NCBI GenBank assembly: GCA_900554225.1
Contig: USGH01000008.1
Span: 1-27,484 of the forward strand
Direction of reading: 5' to 3'
From: an uncultured Eubacteriales bacterium
Lineage (GTDB): Bacteria > Bacillota > Clostridia > Oscillospirales > CAG-272
DNA: 27,484 nucleotides
Part shown: positions 8,688-16,635 of the stretch, one piece after another
Position numbering within the stretch: position 1 is the stretch's first letter
Layout of the letters: each line of letters opens with the position of its first letter
Position numbers and translations under genes: made by a program
The notes under the pieces: generated by a model
The model's database searches: none
The model's input: only the letters and a program-made list of their open reading frames with translations
Told to the model about the DNA's origin: nothing

Positions 8688-10784
8688 TTAGTCTGCGTAG
8701 TTGTAGAGCATCGCAGCGACCAGGGAACGCTTGGCAAGAGACTTCGGGGAGAGCATCCCGTTTTCGCCGGTGTAAATGCCGGTGTTCACGATCCACTTCA
8801 TGCTGTATACAGCCCAGTCGGATACGTCGGCACTGTCGGCAAAATCGTGGAGAGTGCGGAGGGTATAGGTGCTTCTGCCGGTGAACGCGGCGTATCTCGC
8901 CAGGATGACGGCTGCCTGTTCCACGGTGATTTCATCGTTCAGACCGAACGTGCCGTCGCCGTAGCCAAGGACGATACCGCTCTGTGCCGCCCATTCCACG
9001 TACGGGGAGTACCACTGTCCCACTTCCACATCGGTGAAGCTCGACTTCTGGTAGAGAAGCGGGTTCACGCCTGCCATCCGTCCGAGAACGGTGACGAACA
9101 TGGCACGGGTCATGGTGGTGTCCGGTGCAAATTCGGTTTCGGATACGCCCTTGAACAGTCCGTTTTCATAGACATACAGCACAGCGTCGTAGTATGCGTC
9201 GCCGGGGTTCACGTCAACGAAGGGATTGTAGTGGGCGGCTGGGATTTCGCGGAAGGAGACGGAGATGGTGCAGTCGGACTTGACGTTCCAGAACGTGTAT
9301 TCCCGTACCGCGCCGATGTCCGCGCCATTCACGAGAACGGAGGCGATTTCATAGCCCTCGTCCGGGGTGATCACATAGGTGACGTTGTCGCCGCTCTTGA
9401 CCACGGTCTTGCCCGCATGGGAGATGGAACCATGATCGCCGGCGGTGGCGGTAACGGTGTACTGACGGGTCTGTGCGGGACGGGTGACGCCGCCGGTTGC
9501 GGGCAGGATCTCACGCGCGAGGGTGTAGCCGCAGATCACACATTCCTTGTGCATCATACCGATGCTGACAGGATTCGGATAGCCGTCCACGATCCAGTCG
9601 CTGGATACATGCGCGCTCTTGTACGCGATCTCGCCGCAGGCGCATTTCTTCCAGTGATAGGAGGCGTTGGCGGACCACTTCACATCGTCGAAATCCTTGT
9701 CGTAGTCGTGTACGTGGTACGGTTCCACAACATCCTTCTTCGCGCCGCAAACGGTGCAGGTGAGGGTGCGTGTGCCGTCCTTGTCCTCGGTGGGCTCTAC
9801 GGTGACAACACCATCGTCCCATTTGTGTGCTTCCTTCTGCTCATCGCCGCAGACGCAGGTACGATGGTGGTACTCGTCGTCGAGCTTGGACCAGTCGCCG
9901 TAGGAATGCTCAGTCAGCGTGGGGATATCCTCGGTCTTGGTAGCCTCGCAAACGGTGCATTTGAAGGTCTTGACACCCTTTTCGGTGTGCGTAGCGGGCG
10001 TGGTGACTTCGCCATCGTTCCACTTGTGTGCTTCGGTGATTTCCTTCTGGCAGTTCTTACAGGTCTGCGCGTGGTTCTCATCGTCTTTTTCGGTCCAACC
10101 AGCGGAGGACAGGCCGTCGCCGTGGTTGTCCGGATCCAAAGGGAGCTGGAGAGCCTCCGCAGTGGTCTCGATGGTGCCTTCTGCGTCCGCAAACAGCGCA
10201 TTGCACTTGGAGCAGACGTAGTGCGCCTTCGTACCCTGTACCGCACAGGTAGAGGCTGCCTCTGCAACAAAGGAGAGAGCGTGGTCGCACTTAGGAGCCT
10301 CTACGGTAACGGAGCCGTTGACGAATGTGAAATTGATGTTGTTCATATCCACATCCAGAATGCCATCCGGAACGGATAACAAGGTTATCGGGTAGGAACC
10401 GGGAGCATCTGTGAGGATTTCAAAGGACAGTGTTACCAGCAAACCGTTTACTGTGTAGTTGGTAGTGACGGTATCGTTTGCCCAGGTTAAGCAGTATTCC
10501 GGGTCGTTCAGGTTGTCGGAGTGCATTTTCCCGGGAAGTAGATTTGTGTCTTCTACCTTGGTGAGCTTGAATGCCGTTGCATTGTATTGCACGAGCAACG
10601 TTAAATTGACAATGCCAGGGTTGTTGGTCATAGTAAGACCGATGTTTACTGTATCTCCCTTGCTTCCCTGCGCTGTGGAGAGTGTAAGCGTTGGTTCATC
10701 CGCAGCAAATACCTGTACGGGAATTAGGGTGATCAACATAATTGCAGCCAAAAACAATGCCGCAACTTTTTTTTGCCAGAGCAT
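8688..10784 (-). CDS. SLH-anchored scaffoldin with a cohesin domain
   Basis: The frame extends to an ATG at 10829, but that would overlap the upstream gene. The ATG at 10784 has GGAGG five bases upstream and opens directly into a signal peptide ending VFA, so I use it (698 aa). Residues 30-162 are a classical cohesin (NPGIVNLTLLVQY, then LTWANDTV). Residues 166-432 hold seven Cys pairs in His-rich repeats (CSKC, CKNC, CTVC, CVC, CTVC, CAC, CVIC). An InlB-like beta repeat (about 441-513) and three SLH repeats (521-698) follow. Cohesins bind dockerins and SLH domains hold the wall, so this is the clearest anchoring scaffoldin of the locus. It follows the adaptor gene by 17 bases and is followed by a strong terminator. 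Confidence 0.9.
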   Translation of the reverse strand: MLWQKKVAALFLAAIMLITLIPVQVFAADEPTLTLSTAQGSKGDTVNIGLTMTNNPGIVNLTLLVQYNATAFKLTKVEDTNLLPGKMHSDNLNDPEYCLTWANDTVTTNYTVNGLLVTLSFEILTDAPGSYPITLLSVPDGILDVDMNNINFTFVNGSVTVEAPKCDHALSFVAEAASTCAVQGTKAHYVCSKCNALFADAEGTIETTAEALQLPLDPDNHGDGLSSAGWTEKDDENHAQTCKNCQKEITEAHKWNDGEVTTPATHTEKGVKTFKCTVCEATKTEDIPTLTEHSYGDWSKLDDEYHHRTCVCGDEQKEAHKWDDGVVTVEPTEDKDGTRTLTCTVCGAKKDVVEPYHVHDYDKDFDDVKWSANASYHWKKCACGEIAYKSAHVSSDWIVDGYPNPVSIGMMHKECVICGYTLAREILPATGGVTRPAQTRQYTVTATAGDHGSISHAGKTVVKSGDNVTYVITPDEGYEIASVLVNGADIGAVREYTFWNVKSDCTISVSFREIPAAHYNPFVDVNPGDAYYDAVLYVYENGLFKGVSETEFAPDTTMTRAMFVTVLGRMAGVNPLLYQKSSFTDVEVGQWYSPYVEWAAQSGIVLGYGDGTFGLNDEITVEQAAVILARYAAFTGRSTYTLRTLHDFADSADVSDWAVYSMKWIVNTGIYTGENGMLSPKSLAKRSLVAAMLYNYAD

Positions 10785-10789
10785 AATAA

Positions 10790-10794
10790 CCTCC
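10790..10794 (-). promoter_or_regulatory. Ribosome binding site deciding the start of the SLH-cohesin gene
   Basis: GGAGG on the minus strand lies five bases before the ATG at 10784 and within the 17-base gap after the TAA of the upstream adaptor gene. It favours this start over the in-frame ATGs at 10796 and 10829, and suggests coupled translation of the two genes. Confidence 0.75.
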
Positions 10795-10801
10795 ATGATA
10801 A

Positions 10802-12175
10802 TTATGAGAGCGTTTCGTATCCGATCCATTTCGCAAGATGACGGGACAGAATTACTCTGTCTTTTATAGTAATTTCCCCATCACCGTTAATATCGGCGGC
10901 ATCAAGATTGATTGTGCTGTTGTCATAACCGCTCCATTTTGCCAGATAACGTGTCAATACCGTTCTGTCTCTAACGGAAACAATACCATCGCCGTTTAAA
11001 TCACCGGGTATGTAATTCTTTACTGTACAGGTGCCATTCTTGAAGATAGCATCCAGCGTATCACAGTCAAAATTCATAATACCATCCGGCACAGGAGAGA
11101 TAGTAAATGCGTAGTCACCGACTTCCGCATTTTCAGCGATGCTAAAGGTCAGATTCACAAGATTTCCAGTCACATAGATGTTTTCCGCTACGGTATCATT
11201 TGCCCATGTTAGACGGTAGGGAGATTCCAGTCTGTCGGTATGCATAGCACCACTCAACAACCCTGTATCTTCCACATTGGTAAGTGTAAAGACGTTGCTG
11301 TCATAGGATATATCGATTGTGACGTTGATCAATCCAGGATTGCTTTCCAGATACACAGGTACTGTGATGATATTGCCAACCAGTCCCTTGGTGCTTCCGA
11401 TCGAAATGACAACCGCATCCTCAATCGGCGTATCGTCCTCCTTCACAGTAATCGCACAGCTTGCGGTAAATCCGCCGTCTGCGGTGGTTACGGTGATATT
11501 CGCGCTTCCGGCTGCCTTGGCGGTGACAACACCGTTTGCTACGACTGCAACCGTCGTGTTATCGCTCTTCCAGGTGACGGATTTGTTGTCGGCGTTGTCC
11601 GGGCTGACTGTCGCGTGGAGCGTCAGAGTATCGCCGATGTTCATTTCCGACGCGGTCTGATCCAGTGCGACACCGGTTACAGCGACGGGAACGCTCTCCT
11701 CCACAACGGAAATCGATGCAAAGTGCGTTTGCAGATCGGCAACCTTATCGCCGACGCTGTTTGCGACCTGCACCTTGTCGAGGGAGAGCGTGATGGTGCC
11801 GGCCGGTGCATCGTCGTTGACCTTGACGGTAACGGTGGCGATCAGGGATTTCTCCGCGTCGGTGGTATCGAACGAGGGCAGGACGGACAGTAGGTAGGAG
11901 CCATCCGCCTTCTTGTCTACATTGGTCGCCTTACCGAGATCGGTGTCGGACTTCGTGATCGTTTCCACGGTCAGTCCGTCGATCACCGGAATCGAGCAGG
12001 CATAGCCCATGTAGGAGCCGGAAAGGGAGATGGTGTACGTGAACGTGTCGCCCGCGGAAACTTCGCCGGCGGAGGTCTCCGTGTACATGGCAGCCGCATC
12101 CACCGCCCCAATCGGCAGAGCCACGACAGACAAGAGGAGTGTCAGGCTCAGAAGAATGGATAAAAACTTTTTCAT
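10802..12175 (-). CDS. Adaptor scaffoldin: cohesin-like, Ig-like, cohesin, dockerin
   Basis: The 457-aa exported protein has a signal peptide (about 1-27). Domains in order: a divergent cohesin-like module (30-158), a bacterial Ig-like Big_2 domain (164-246), a classical cohesin (254-388) and a dockerin (391-457). The cohesin is close to that of the next gene; both contain LTWANDTV, VEDT.LL and VPDGI. The dockerin has two Ca loops (DLNGDG, DINGDG) but Val-Arg and Ile-Lys at positions 10-11, unlike the Tyr-containing loops of the four other dockerins here. A protein with both cohesin and dockerin is by definition an adaptor that receives one partner and plugs into another. The ATG at 12175 has GAAAGGGG about six bases upstream. 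It probably shares a transcript with the SLH scaffoldin 17 bases downstream. Confidence 0.9.
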   Translation of the reverse strand: MKKFLSILLSLTLLLSVVALPIGAVDAAAMYTETSAGEVSAGDTFTYTISLSGSYMGYACSIPVIDGLTVETITKSDTDLGKATNVDKKADGSYLLSVLPSFDTTDAEKSLIATVTVKVNDDAPAGTITLSLDKVQVANSVGDKVADLQTHFASISVVEESVPVAVTGVALDQTASEMNIGDTLTLHATVSPDNADNKSVTWKSDNTTVAVVANGVVTAKAAGSANITVTTADGGFTASCAITVKEDDTPIEDAVVISIGSTKGLVGNIITVPVYLESNPGLINVTIDISYDSNVFTLTNVEDTGLLSGAMHTDRLESPYRLTWANDTVAENIYVTGNLVNLTFSIAENAEVGDYAFTISPVPDGIMNFDCDTLDAIFKNGTCTVKNYIPGDLNGDGIVSVRDRTVLTRYLAKWSGYDNSTINLDAADINGDGEITIKDRVILSRHLAKWIGYETLS

Positions 12176-12427
12176 TTTCTACCCCTTTCTAAAAAATGTT
12201 GTGCGGCAAGCCTCTGCCGCGGGACAAAATCGGATCCGGATATGGCACCAGAGCGCATCGTACCGTCGAATCGGCGCGCGGCGTTCTGCGAACAAACCGT
12301 GTCCGTATTGTTTGTGCGCGATCACCCCCTTCATGGCGATATATTGTTCTTGCACTGTCGGATTTGTCGTGCGCACTGCCGCCCCCCTTCGGATAACGCG
12401 GACACAGAGCGGCATATGCGGCGCGTC
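12176..12427 (-). other. 252-base spacer with a leader hairpin
   Basis: This is the longest gap inside the secreted-protein series. It includes GCGGCA-6-TGCCGC (12212-12229), which on the minus strand is followed a few bases later by six T residues just ahead of the ribosome binding site of the adaptor gene. That arrangement could attenuate transcription. I see no convincing promoter hexamers and no credible small gene; the short frames here have no recognisable composition. Confidence 0.4.
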
Positions 12428-13798
12428 TCATTGCCGGCGAACCAGTACGTACAGTTTGGCAATGTCCAGATAGTCGAACACACCGTCTCCGTTGACATCC
12501 GCGATCCGGGCATTGGTGACGGCGGCAGAGCTCTGATACACGCTGTAGAGCTTTGTCACATCGAGGTAGTCCATAACGCCGTCCGTGTTGACATCTCCCT
12601 CAACAAACGCGATCACGGTGTAGTCCGCGCTAAGGAGCCGACCGGTCACAGGATTGCCGTGTGTATCCGTGATCTGTGTGACGGCGGAATCCGGGTAGAA
12701 GGCACCATGCGTACCGACGGCGATCCCCTCATTTACGGACAGCGTGACCGTGGCGATCCTTTTCTGCGGCGCGTCCACCTGCTCACAGCCCGGGAATACG
12801 GATACGCGGCAGCGACCGTCCGAGAGTACGGTTACATCGATGGCACGCTCTCCGATCGCCTCTCCGCCCACGACCTCCATGATCGTCATATCCTGCGGGG
12901 GTTCGATAGTGAACGAAAAGCCGTCATAGGTGCCGGAGAGGAGAATGTCGTAGGTGATCACGTCCCCCGCGCGCACGTTTTCGGTATCCGCGGCGATTTC
13001 CACCGTGGCATCGTATGCGGTGCTGTTCAGTAGCGTAAATTTTGCGAAATTCTGCGCCGCCTTGCCCGATGCACCGGTACAGCCGGACGCGAGCTGGGTC
13101 TGATTGACGAGCCAGTTGAGATTTCCGGCTTCATCTATGGTACTGTTGCCCCAGGAAAGTACGTAGCACAGACCATAGGTGCTGCCTGCCTGCGGCGCGA
13201 CCGTGGAAAATGCCGTAAAGGGGGTGCGGAATTCGTAGGTTACAACATCCCCCTCTTCCGTGGTGTTGACGGAGCAATAGGCATCCGTACCATCCACCGG
13301 CGTGAATTGTGCGTCCAGATAATCCGCATAACGGTGGAAGAGCAGATTCCCGGTTTCCGAGGAGGCACCGAGCGCGTATTCCAGTTGATCATGGCCGGTA
13401 TTGCCGGCATCCGCGTAACAGATCTGCATACACCCTGCCGCCCACAGGTAGGTGGTATCCGCGTCCATGGGACACACATGACCATCCGGATCCGTAAAGC
13501 GCACGAAGGCATACACATATTCCGCATCCCAGGAAAGCCCGAGATCAAACGCGAGGTTCAGCGCGGTGTCCATATCCGCGTCGTCATTCACATAGGCGGA
13601 CAGCCACGAGGTTTTGCGCGCGATGCGGGTGTATTCGCCCTCTGTCCATATGCCGTCCGGGATCCATTCTGTCTGGATGTGCCCAATATCAAACGCGACC
13701 TTGCCGAGATCCTCTTCCTGCACAAAGGACGCGTTTGCCGCAAGCGCGGTTGCCGATACCAGCAGCGCAGTCAGCGGCAGAAGCCATAGCTTTTTCAT
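12428..13798 (-). CDS. CBM9/DOMON-like, cohesin-like and dockerin secreted protein
   Basis: The protein is 456 aa from the ATG at 13798 (MKKLWLL); a GTG three codons upstream at 13807 is also possible because the purine-rich AAGGGAAGGA fits either. A signal peptide (about 1-21, ALAA) leads into residues about 24-258, which resemble a CBM9/DOMON-type beta-sandwich (motifs DGIWTEGEYT and LGLSWDAEYVYAFVRF). Such domains bind sugars or haem; sugar binding is more likely beside these genes. A divergent cohesin-like module (about 262-395) and a type I dockerin (401-456, both loops Asp-Tyr-Leu) follow. It carries both a possible socket and a plug. It sits 47 bases after the transglutaminase-like gene and probably shares its transcript. 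The CBM9 call is by resemblance only. Confidence 0.82.
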   Translation of the reverse strand: MKKLWLLPLTALLVSATALAANASFVQEEDLGKVAFDIGHIQTEWIPDGIWTEGEYTRIARKTSWLSAYVNDDADMDTALNLAFDLGLSWDAEYVYAFVRFTDPDGHVCPMDADTTYLWAAGCMQICYADAGNTGHDQLEYALGASSETGNLLFHRYADYLDAQFTPVDGTDAYCSVNTTEEGDVVTYEFRTPFTAFSTVAPQAGSTYGLCYVLSWGNSTIDEAGNLNWLVNQTQLASGCTGASGKAAQNFAKFTLLNSTAYDATVEIAADTENVRAGDVITYDILLSGTYDGFSFTIEPPQDMTIMEVVGGEAIGERAIDVTVLSDGRCRVSVFPGCEQVDAPQKRIATVTLSVNEGIAVGTHGAFYPDSAVTQITDTHGNPVTGRLLSADYTVIAFVEGDVNTDGVMDYLDVTKLYSVYQSSAAVTNARIADVNGDGVFDYLDIAKLYVLVRRQ

Positions 13799-13845
13799 GA
13801 ATTTCACGTTCCTTCCCTTATATTATGTATTGGTGATACGTCGCC

Positions 13846-16395
13846 TTACGCCATCCTGCGGTAGTCCGCATACAGACGGGTCACGTCGTAGTAGTCGAAT
13901 GCGCCGTCTCCGTTGTAGTCGCAGAGATCCGCGTCCGCGACCGCTTTTCCGGTGTAGCAGGCATACAGCTTGGTGATGTCCGCGTAATCGAATACGCCGT
14001 CGCCGTTGATGTCGCCCGGCACAGCCTCCGTTTCGGGAACAAAGGTCGCCGTGGTGTATTCCGTACCGTCCGGAGCGGTCCATGTCGGCGTTGTCCAGCC
14101 CGATTTGCCCTCGATGTAGTACAGCACGGTCGTTTCCGGGAATACAACCTTTCCGAAGGATGCCGGAGTGTCGCCGCGGAAGAATACCTCCTTCAGATGG
14201 TAGGCGTGCCGGAACGCGTAATCTCCGAGAGAGGAGACGGAGGCGGGAAGGGTTACACTTTCGATGTCCCAGCAGTTCCAGAAAGCATAGTTGCCGATGC
14301 TTTGGAGAGATGCGGGCAGCTTCAGGGAGGAGATACCGGTCTGCATAAAGGCGTAATCGCCAATGGAGAGAAGGCTGCCCGGCAGTGTGACCGTTTGCAG
14401 CGTGCCCATACCCCGGAAGGCATCACTACCGATGTGGGTGATCCCCTCCGCGACGACCGCGGCCTGGATTTCTGTCCCATATTCCTGCCACGGCATCCCG
14501 TCAACACTGCAATTCCACATCGCGCCGGAGCCGGTGATGGTCAGCGTACCGTTGTCGTATGCCCAGAACGCATTGTCGCCGCAGGCGTGCGGGTCGGTGA
14601 GCACAGCGGGATCAAACGGGGAGGTAGAATATACCGTGCCGTCCGGGGAGGTCCACGTCGGCTTCGTCCAGCCGCTTGTTCCGATGGCGTAATGGAGCGT
14701 GGGCGGTGTGTAGTCTGCCCATGTCTGGAATGCGTCTTTTCCAAAATCGGCGGGAACATCGCCCAGGAAGAACATATCCCGGAGCTTCTGATTGTACGCG
14801 AACGCGGATGCACCGAGCTTTCTCAGCGTGGACGGGAAAACATACCGTGCAACGAAATTGCAGTTATAGAAGGCGTGGCTGCCGATACTGGTCAGTCCCT
14901 CCGGCAGAGTGATTTGCACAAGGTTTGAAAACTGGAAGGCGTTGTCGCCGATCACCTGGATCCCCTCCGACAGCGTCACGCTTTTGAGGGTGGTGTTGCT
15001 TTTGAACGCGCCTGCTCCGATCGCCGTGACCGGGCAGCCGTTTGCACGGGCAGGGATCGTCAGATCCTCCGCTGTGCCGGCATAGGAGAGTACCGCCGCG
15101 GTGCCGTCGCTGCGCAGCCCATATTCCACATCGTCAATGGTAAACAGCTTGTCTGCCGCGCCACTTAAATCCACCGTCCGCGTGTACAGAACGTTATTCT
15201 CATCCCATTCCCAATACTGGAGCGTGTCCAGCTTGACAAAGAGATTGGCAACGCCATATTCCGCGTAATCCACCTTATGCGGATCCGAGAAGGCGGTGTC
15301 GATGGCGTAGACGAAGGTGCCGTCGGTGTAGTAGAGCAGATCGTCGTAGAGGAATACGTACCGCTTCTGCAATGCAATGGACGCGTCCGTGCTGTCGGAG
15401 CCGTCTGCCCTGGCGCGCCGGATCGTATCCGCCTGCTTGTAGTACCAGTAGCCGTCCTTATAATTCATCATGCCCTCGCCGTCCCGGAAGCAGTAGCCCT
15501 CGTAGCTGCCGCTCACATCCGCGGTGACGGTGGAGGACCAGCCGGAATGTTCAAGATTCCTCATTTCCGCGTCGCTTTTGAGAAAATAATCGTGACGCAC
15601 GTATCCACCGCGGCAGAAATCGCCGTCAAAGCCGTTTGTCGGATCGTCCCAGGTCACGTCCACATGGTACCACGTGCCGTCGAGCAGGACCATGTTCCAC
15701 GCGTGGTTCATCGCGGACGAGGAGACGACGCGGGATGTATAGCCAAGCCGGGTGAGCAGCAGGGAATATGCCTCCGCGTAGCCCTGACAGACCGCGCTGC
15801 GATGCACAAATACGCCCTCCGGACGGTACACATAGCCGGGGAACACATCGGACAGATCGTAATCGACCTCGCGTACCAGATAATCGTGCAGGTAGAGCAT
15901 TTTTTCGAGATCGGACATCGTGTCGGTGATGCCGGAGAGCGCGTGGGCAATCCCCTCCTCAATGGTGGAGATCGTCGTGTCGTTCCATTCCACCGGATAC
16001 GAGAGGGTGACGGAAGCGATGATACCGTTTTCTACCCGATAGATCACCGCGTCCGATACCGGATTCCAGAGCGGCGCGGCGTTGAGCATCTGGGAGAGGA
16101 GCGCGTCCAGCTCTGCCGTGTCTGTATAGCCGAGCGCGCGTATATCGACCACGGTCTGCCGTGCCGCGATCGCTTCCGACAGGGTGGTATACAGCGTCAT
16201 GGCACGACCGTCGTAGAGCATGGCAGGATCCGGCGCGAAGCGGACATCGGCAAGCTCTCCCATGTTCAGAAGCGTGAGATCGGAGGGGATGTTCTCCGTG
16301 CGTGTGGAAAAATCGTCTGTGGCATCGGCGGCAAGCAGGGGAAGCGAGAGACACGCCGTTGTCAGCAGTGTGAGAAGCAGGTACCGTGTTTTCAT
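13846..16395 (-). CDS. Transglutaminase-like, LRR_5 and dockerin secreted protein
   Basis: The protein is 849 aa from the ATG at 16395, which has AAAGG about eight bases upstream and opens into a signal peptide (1-22, ending LLA); an ATG eight codons further upstream is less likely. Residues about 160-260 are a transglutaminase-like core with Cys203 (AVCQGYAEAY), His231 (NHAWNMV) and Asp246 (YHVDVTWDD), a complete catalytic triad. Such bacterial domains act as cysteine proteases or make or break amide bonds. Two LRR_5 blocks (about 446-556 and 650-745), two SGWT.PTW motifs and a type I dockerin (794-849, loops Asp-Tyr-Ala and Asp-Tyr-Tyr) follow. It is the first gene after a consensus promoter and long leader, and the only clearly enzymatic protein of the left cluster. 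Confidence 0.9.
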   Translation of the reverse strand: MKTRYLLLTLLTTACLSLPLLAADATDDFSTRTENIPSDLTLLNMGELADVRFAPDPAMLYDGRAMTLYTTLSEAIAARQTVVDIRALGYTDTAELDALLSQMLNAAPLWNPVSDAVIYRVENGIIASVTLSYPVEWNDTTISTIEEGIAHALSGITDTMSDLEKMLYLHDYLVREVDYDLSDVFPGYVYRPEGVFVHRSAVCQGYAEAYSLLLTRLGYTSRVVSSSAMNHAWNMVLLDGTWYHVDVTWDDPTNGFDGDFCRGGYVRHDYFLKSDAEMRNLEHSGWSSTVTADVSGSYEGYCFRDGEGMMNYKDGYWYYKQADTIRRARADGSDSTDASIALQKRYVFLYDDLLYYTDGTFVYAIDTAFSDPHKVDYAEYGVANLFVKLDTLQYWEWDENNVLYTRTVDLSGAADKLFTIDDVEYGLRSDGTAAVLSYAGTAEDLTIPARANGCPVTAIGAGAFKSNTTLKSVTLSEGIQVIGDNAFQFSNLVQITLPEGLTSIGSHAFYNCNFVARYVFPSTLRKLGASAFAYNQKLRDMFFLGDVPADFGKDAFQTWADYTPPTLHYAIGTSGWTKPTWTSPDGTVYSTSPFDPAVLTDPHACGDNAFWAYDNGTLTITGSGAMWNCSVDGMPWQEYGTEIQAAVVAEGITHIGSDAFRGMGTLQTVTLPGSLLSIGDYAFMQTGISSLKLPASLQSIGNYAFWNCWDIESVTLPASVSSLGDYAFRHAYHLKEVFFRGDTPASFGKVVFPETTVLYYIEGKSGWTTPTWTAPDGTEYTTATFVPETEAVPGDINGDGVFDYADITKLYACYTGKAVADADLCDYNGDGAFDYYDVTRLYADYRRMA

Positions 16396-16462
16396 AGGCA
16401 GTCCCTTTCCGTGGCGCATCCGTTTGGGACGAATACGCGGATTTGCAAAAATGTGTGGTTTT

Positions 16463-16505
16463 TACAAATGTAAAATAGGCAAAGCAATCAAATTCTACAT
16501 TTGTA
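16463..16505. promoter_or_regulatory. Pair of TACANNTGTA boxes (BlaI/CopY-type operator or RNA stem)
   Basis: TACAAATGTA (16463-16472) and TACATTTGTA (16496-16505) are exact reverse complements and each alone is a TACANNTGTA dyad, the core recognised by BlaI/MecI/CopY-family repressors. Their starts are 33 bases apart, about three helical turns. They lie about 125-165 bases downstream of the leftward start site. Alternatively they form a 10-bp stem with a 23-base loop in the leader RNA. No regulator gene of that family is in the window. Confidence 0.5.
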
Positions 16506-16516
16506 GAGGAAATGCA

Positions 16517-16592
16517 GTCGTGCGCGACCATATCCCATTCCTTGGAATAAAACCCTTTATATGGCAAAAACAACACAACTACAACGGTAGTT
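16517..16592 (-). ncRNA. Structured 5' leader segment
   Basis: Within the leader of the leftward transcript several short hairpins follow one another: AACTAC/GTAGTT (16577-16592, 4-base loop), CCATAT/ATATGG (16528-16564) enclosing ATTCC/GGAAT, and GTCG/CGAC (16517-16528). The leader is long for a bacterial gene and could hold a cis-acting RNA element. I recognise no known riboswitch. The call is by structure alone. Confidence 0.3.
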
Positions 16593-16635
16593 ATAGCAGC
16601 GAAGAAAGCAAAAAGGGCATAAGTACACACAAAAG

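Noticed and set aside
8622..10379. 585-codon open frame on the plus strand antisense to the SLH-cohesin gene
   Set aside because: It lies wholly inside a gene with clear cohesin and SLH domains, has no recognisable motif and no convincing ribosome binding site. Long antisense frames are common in GC-rich coding DNA.
10785..10829. Upstream ATGs (10829, 10796) as start of the SLH-cohesin gene
   Set aside because: The 10829 start would overlap the adaptor gene. GGAGG is correctly placed only for the ATG at 10784, which also gives a normal signal peptide.
12179..12431. Short frames on both strands in the 252-base spacer
   Set aside because: They are Arg/Cys-rich and overlap each other; no ribosome binding site was found that would set them apart from chance.
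15277..16473. 398-codon plus-strand frame opposite the transglutaminase-like gene
   Set aside because: It is antisense to a complete catalytic triad domain and has no motifs of its own.
15959..16630. Minus-strand frame with a hydrophobic N-terminus beginning in the leader
   Set aside because: It begins with GTG at the predicted transcription start, so it has no room for a ribosome binding site, and it runs out of frame into the transglutaminase-like gene.
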